From Bradyrhizobium sp. 1 (lineage in GTDB: Bacteria; Pseudomonadota; Alphaproteobacteria; Rhizobiales; Xanthobacteraceae): a stretch of DNA of 39,405 bases. Within the stretch, counting starts at the first letter, position 1; each line of letters begins with the position of its first letter. The translations under genes were made by a program, and so were the position numbers. The stretch spans positions 516,502 through 555,906 of the forward strand of contig NZ_JADPJH010000022.1 in assembly GCF_023073315.1 (NCBI RefSeq), read 5' to 3'. Below are positions 36,601 to 39,405 of the stretch, piece by piece. Below the pieces are notes generated by a model. The model saw only the letters and a program-made list of their open reading frames with translations, had not been told where the DNA came from and did not search any database.

Positions 36601-36853
36601 CGCCCGCTTTCGCCCGATCCTGATGACGTCGTTCGCCTTCATCCTCGGCGTGGTGCCGCTGGTGATCGCGACCGGCGCCGGCGCCAGCGCGCGCAAGTCG
36701 ATCGGCATCACCGTGTTCTCGGGCATGCTGGCCTCGACCTGCCTGGCGGTGCTGTTCGTGCCCGCCTTCTTCGTGGTGGTGCAGCGGTTCGAGAACTGGC
36801 GGGCGTCGAAGAAGGCGCCGAAGGCGCAGCCGGTGGCGGAGGCGAAGCCCTAG
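33695..36853 (+). CDS. RND multidrug efflux pump, HAE1 (AcrB/MexB-like)
   Basis: 1052-aa proton-driven tripartite efflux pump subunit with 12 TM helices and two large periplasmic loops. The N-terminus ISKFFIERPVLSNVIALLMILIGG is typical. The proton-relay residues are in place: Asp409 and Asp410 in GIVVDDAIVVVEG (TM4) and Lys940 in LLIALSAKNAILIVEV (TM10), the latter at the same number as in AcrB. Substrate-loop and docking segments follow the HAE1 pattern, which exports antibiotics, dyes or plant phenolics. No outer-membrane factor or TetR regulator is in the window, so it presumably uses a shared TolC-like channel. Convergent with the antiporter gene, stops overlapping at CTAG. Confidence 0.96.
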   Translation: MISKFFIERPVLSNVIALLMILIGGVALFNLAIAQYPDVVPPTVQVTTRYPGASAKTVIDTVALPIEQQVNGVEDMLYMQSYSASDGTYTLTVTFKIGTDLNFAQVLVQNRVSSALSQLPSSVQNQGVTVQKKSTSILLFVTLTSPDSRFDSLYLSNYATINIRDELSRLPGVGNVTVFGAGQYSMRIWLDPNKLQARGLVPQDVIQAIQQQSQQVSAGQVGAPPTPPGQAFQYTLNVNGRLDDTSQFDNIIVKSGTSGDVTRVRDVGSVELGAQTYSQIFSLNKQPATGIGVFQSPGANALEVEQAVEKKMAELAKAFPQGMKYDTPFDTTKFVQASVHEVYMTLIEAGLLVLAVILVFLQDWRAMLVPATTVPVTIIGAFAAMAALGFTINMSTLFAIVLAIGIVVDDAIVVVEGAAHNIEQGMNGHDAAIKAMDQLFAPIVGITLVLISVFLPASFLAGLTGRIYSQFALVIAATALLSAINAATLKPTQCALWLRPTVPPEQRNFFYRGFNNVYNRVERGYTRLITFLCRHATISVAFALVVIGLSGYGLSRVPTGFLPIEDQGYLIAAIQLPDGASLERTQKVLDTASGIIKETPGVAQVITIAGISALDSSASLANAGVAYIILKDWDARKGPGEDLRSLVYGLNDKLAVIMEARTLVLPPPPIQGIGNAAGFSMQVELRDGNSDFAKLQAITGAMVSNGQSQSALQRVQSSFRSSVPQFNVEIDRIKTQTLHVTTDQVFSALSTYLGSSYVNQFNKFGRVFQVYTQADPAFRVTERDIANMQVRNSNGDMIPIGTVATITPATGPSLISLYNLYPSSTVIGLPAQGYSSGQSLTLMEDIAAKTLPPGTGFEWTAMSYQEKAVSNQIYWVFGLAMLLVYMVLAGQYESWYAPISVILAVPLSLLGPMLILSGLKIDNNLYCQIGLILLIALSAKNAILIVEVGLELHGRDGKPVLESAIEAARARFRPILMTSFAFILGVVPLVIATGAGASARKSIGITVFSGMLASTCLAVLFVPAFFVVVQRFENWRASKKAPKAQPVAEAKP

Positions 36854-39117
36854 GCCTTCTCCGCCGGCGCCTGCCGTGCCTCGCCGCTCGACACCAGCAG
36901 CACCGAAACCTTCGACTGCCTGAGCACCGCATCGGCGACACCGCCGAAAGAGAGATGGTCGCCCTGGATGCGATCGACACCCATAACCACGAGATCGACA
37001 TCGGTGGTCTCGATCTCGCGCAGGATCGCCAGCTCCGGCGCCCGGTTCACACGCAGCGTCGTCGTGATATCGACCTCGTAGCGGGCGGCAAGATCGCTGG
37101 CGTCCTTGAGGATGCCGGCCTCCTGGCTCAGGCCGCGCGAGGCGCCGCGCTGCGCGCCCTTGTCCCTTGTCGTCGCGACATAGATCACCCGGAGCGAACC
37201 TGAGCCCGCCTGTGTCAGCGCCACCGCGACCTCGGTGCCGCGCTTGGAGACGCCGCTGCCGGAGACCGGAACGAGGATGTTGAGCGCATCCGGCATCGGC
37301 TGCTTCAGGTGCGTGCCATTGACCGCCACGATCGCGAGCGGTCCTTCGAACTTTGCAGCGATATCCTCGATCTTGCGGTCGAAGCGATCCTTGGTGGCCG
37401 CGACCTTGTCCACGCCGACGACAAGGAGATCAAAGCCTTTCTTCGCTTCATCTCCGATCGTCTCGCCGAGCCCGGCTTTGCGGACACGCGTGGCGACATC
37501 GACGTTGCCGACGTCTTCGGCGCTGTTCGCGGACACCGTTTCCGCCGCCTTCTTCACCACGGCTTCGTGGCTCGCCTCCTCGTCGCGGCCCTTCTCCTGA
37601 TCCTTCGCACGCTTGCCGATATGCAGCACGGTGATCGGCAGGCCGCGCATGCCGGCGATCAACCCCGCGATATGCGCGGCGAAGGTGGCATTGATGCTTT
37701 CGTCCACGGCAAGCAGGGGGCGTTCGAGATTGGCGACGAAGCCGCGCTTCTCGAATTCCTCCCGTTCCAGCCGCTCCATTTCCTCTTTGTTCATCGGCAA
37801 TTTTGCCAGCGCAGCGCGCAGCATGGGCGGCATCGCCATCGTGGTCACGATCGCCATGGTCACGATCATCGTGAACAGGTTCTGGCTGAGCACGCCGATG
37901 GAGAGACCAATGGTCGCGATGATCACCTCGGTCGAGCCGCGCGCGTTCATGCCGCTCGCAAGCGCCAGCGACTCCCTTGTGCTCAGCCCGCCCAAGGTGC
38001 CGCCGACGAAGGCACCGCCGAACTTGCCGACGCTGGCGATCACGACCAGCAGGCCGGTGAGCATCAGCAGATTGGGATCGCGCAGCACCGAGAGATCGGC
38101 GCTCAGTCCTGCGAGCCCGAAGAACACCGGCATGAAGAAGCTCGAAATCAGGCCGCGCAGGCGCTCGTCGATCTGCCGCGTCAGGATCGGGGACTCGCCG
38201 ACGAGAATGCCGGCAACGAAGGCGCCGAGCACCGTGTGCACGCCGATCGCATGCGTGATTAGCGCCATAACACACATCAGCAGGAGGATGACTGTGATCA
38301 CCGCGGCGGTGCTGACGAGATTGTCGTTGGCCCAGCGAATCAGCTGAAACACCAGCCGGCGGCCGATGGTGAAGCTCACGGCAAGGAAGGCGAGCGTGCC
38401 CAGCACGGCTCTCGCCACCGAGGCGATGTCCAGCGTGCCGTGCGAGGCGAGGCTGAAGATGACGGCGATGATGATCCAGCCGATGGTGTCGTCGATCACT
38501 GCGGTCGCGACGATGATCTGGCCGACATTGCGGCGCATGAAGTTCATCTCGCGCACGACCACGGCGACGATCTTCACGGAAGAGATCGACAGCGCCGTGC
38601 CCATGAACAGCGAGGCGACCAGCCGCTGTTGCGGATTGGGCAGCAGCGCGTCGGGCAGGAATTCGCCGAGCGCAAAACCGCAGGCGAAGGGCACGAGGAT
38701 GCCGGCAATCGAGATCGCGACGGCGGCCTTGCCGACCTTCTTCACCAGCTTGAGGTCGGTCTCCATGCCGGTCAGCAACAACAGCAACAGGATGCCGAAC
38801 TGCGCGATGCCGTCGATCATCGCCTTTTGCTCGGGCGTTTTGGGGAAGATCGCGTGCTGCGCTTCGGGCCAGATCCAGCCGAACAGCGAGGGTCCGAGGA
38901 TGATGCCGGCGAGCAATTCGCCGATCACCGAGGGCTGGCCGATCCGCTGCATGATCTCGCCGAGGCCGCGCCCGACGGCGATCAACAGCACGATCTGCGC
39001 CACCAGCAGGAATTCGGACGGACTGGCGGACTTGCCACCCTCGGCACTGGCCGCAATGGTGGTGAGGACAAGCGCCACGGGGACAAGGCCGGCCGGTCGA
39101 AGCAGGCGCCACTGCAT
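36850..39117 (-). CDS. CPA2 cation:proton antiporter with tandem USP-like domains
   Basis: 755-aa membrane protein. A signal-like first helix (LVPVALVLTTIAASA) and about 12 further TM helices form a Kef/NapA-type exchanger core. The ion-binding Asp209-Asp210 pair lies in VATAVIDDTIGWIIIAV. The cytoplasmic C-terminal third (about 470-755) has two universal-stress-protein-like repeats: LLAVDESINATFAAHIAGLIAGMRGLPITVLHIG...DLLVVGVDK, and NILVPVSGSGVSKRGTEVAVALTQAG...DLVVMGVDRIQGDHLSFGGVADAVLRQSKVSVLLV. These may gate transport by nucleotide binding. ATG 39117 has GAGGGA upstream; the longer frame to 39246 starts inside a repeat element and is rejected. K+ versus Na+ cannot be decided. Confidence 0.9.
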   Translation of the reverse strand: MQWRLLRPAGLVPVALVLTTIAASAEGGKSASPSEFLLVAQIVLLIAVGRGLGEIMQRIGQPSVIGELLAGIILGPSLFGWIWPEAQHAIFPKTPEQKAMIDGIAQFGILLLLLLTGMETDLKLVKKVGKAAVAISIAGILVPFACGFALGEFLPDALLPNPQQRLVASLFMGTALSISSVKIVAVVVREMNFMRRNVGQIIVATAVIDDTIGWIIIAVIFSLASHGTLDIASVARAVLGTLAFLAVSFTIGRRLVFQLIRWANDNLVSTAAVITVILLLMCVMALITHAIGVHTVLGAFVAGILVGESPILTRQIDERLRGLISSFFMPVFFGLAGLSADLSVLRDPNLLMLTGLLVVIASVGKFGGAFVGGTLGGLSTRESLALASGMNARGSTEVIIATIGLSIGVLSQNLFTMIVTMAIVTTMAMPPMLRAALAKLPMNKEEMERLEREEFEKRGFVANLERPLLAVDESINATFAAHIAGLIAGMRGLPITVLHIGKRAKDQEKGRDEEASHEAVVKKAAETVSANSAEDVGNVDVATRVRKAGLGETIGDEAKKGFDLLVVGVDKVAATKDRFDRKIEDIAAKFEGPLAIVAVNGTHLKQPMPDALNILVPVSGSGVSKRGTEVAVALTQAGSGSLRVIYVATTRDKGAQRGASRGLSQEAGILKDASDLAARYEVDITTTLRVNRAPELAILREIETTDVDLVVMGVDRIQGDHLSFGGVADAVLRQSKVSVLLVSSGEARQAPAEKA

Positions 39118-39140
39118 GCAGATGTCTTTTCCCTCACCCG

Positions 39141-39193
39141 CCCCGGCCGCCGGGGCCACAGCGGATAGAACCCGCGAGAGGTGGAGCGGGTTC
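39141..39193 (-). promoter_or_regulatory. Two hairpins in the antiporter leader
   Basis: CCCCGG/CCGGGG (39141-39146, 39150-39155; 3-nt loop) and GAACCCGC/GCGGGTTC (39168-39175, 39186-39193; 10-nt loop) lie 24-76 bp ahead of the antiporter start. They may be an mRNA leader structure, repeat remnants or an upstream terminator. The promoter itself is not recognisable. Confidence 0.35.
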
Positions 39194-39216
39194 CCGGCTG
39201 TCGTGGTGTGACGTCT

Positions 39217-39250
39217 GGATTGCTTCGTCGCAAGGGCTCCTCGCAATGAC
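39217..39250 (-). repeat. Second copy of the AATGAC-type repeat (partial)
   Basis: Read on the minus strand, 39250-39236 is identical to the left arm at 2299-2313 (GTCATTGCGAGGAGC), then continues into a GACGAAGCAATCC end typical of the full element. Confirms a dispersed repeat family within this window. Confidence 0.7.
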
Positions 39251-39280
39251 GGTGAGAGAGAGTGCCGGCCTCACGCTGCG

Positions 39281-39405
39281 CTCGTACCCCGGACGCAGCG
39301 CAGCGCCTCTTCGGCGGTGCGCTGCAGAGCCGGGGCCCATGTCTCGGCGAACGGAAAATTTCTGGGTCCCGGCTCTGCGCAGCAGCGTTGCACGCTGCAG
39401 CGCGT
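39281..39405. repeat. Long inverted-repeat element, cut by the window end
   Basis: AGAGCCGGGGCCCA (39326-39339) pairs with TGGGTCCCGGCTCT (39363-39376) with one G-T type mismatch. Further partial pairing of the flanks (tgcgctgc near 39318-39325 with gcgcagca near 39377-39384) extends the stem. The outer part GGACGCAGCGCAGC (39291-39304) is likely matched by the GCTGCAGCGCGT at the very end, which runs out of the window. A dispersed intergenic element rather than a gene. Confidence 0.65.

Noticed and set aside
39118..39246. 43-residue N-terminal extension of the antiporter
   Set aside because: It would start within a dispersed repeat and cross two hairpins; the ATG at 39117 has a ribosome site and a signal-like helix.

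Overview
The window is high-GC, densely coded alphaproteobacterial chromosome. Its gene families (intracellular PHB depolymerase, many periplasmic binding proteins, large catabolic operons) and its intergenic repeats (an 11-bp arm ending in an AATGAC core, GC-rich mirror hairpins, and a long hairpin at the right edge) suggest Bradyrhizobium or a close Nitrobacteraceae relative. That placement is an inference from style, because no rRNA or species marker is present. I saw no tRNA, rRNA, CRISPR array, prophage or transposase. I call 30 protein genes.

Left part (1-6.1 kb): a GNAT acetyltransferase / GMC oxidoreductase pair, an SMP-30-type lactonase, an AraC regulator with a GyrI-like effector domain, two small uncharacterised proteins and a glutathione S-transferase. 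At 6.2-7.5 kb is the PHB depolymerase phaZ, with a PhaR-like palindrome just upstream and a hairpin after its stop. At 7.6-13.2 kb an XRE-cupin regulator converges on a tight three-gene minus-strand operon. The operon runs from a GDSL-esterase autotransporter (GTG start), to a LivJ-type binding protein, to an aldehyde dehydrogenase. A near-perfect 22-bp palindrome next to a TATAAT box lies ahead of it. This looks like a self-contained route that hydrolyses something at the cell surface, captures a product and oxidises it, and I do not recognise it as a described pathway.

Middle (13.4-22.2 kb): a complete family-5 (peptide/opine-type) ABC importer is interleaved with an FAD amino-acid oxidase-like enzyme and a GhrA-like 2-hydroxyacid dehydrogenase. 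A second XRE-cupin regulator is divergent from it. A cluster of strong palindromes (15.32-15.44 kb) sits inside the operon, just before the dual ATPase gene. From 22.3 to 26.9 kb follow a hybrid histidine kinase, a metal-type cupin, a secreted protein of unknown function with a possible lysozyme-like active-site signature, and an extended-SDR epimerase.

Right part (26.9-39.4 kb): a secreted His-rich phosphoesterase (phospholipase C/AcpA type) is followed by a di-heme peroxidase. They lie behind a well-formed PhoB box, and a YncE-type beta-propeller gene diverges from the same intergenic region. This is the strongest candidate for a phosphate-starvation periplasmic module. Then come an orphan polar amino-acid binding protein, an RND efflux pair (adaptor plus pump, no outer-membrane channel here), and a CPA2 antiporter fused to two USP-like domains. 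The last two genes converge and share a CTAG stop overlap. The window ends inside a long inverted-repeat element.
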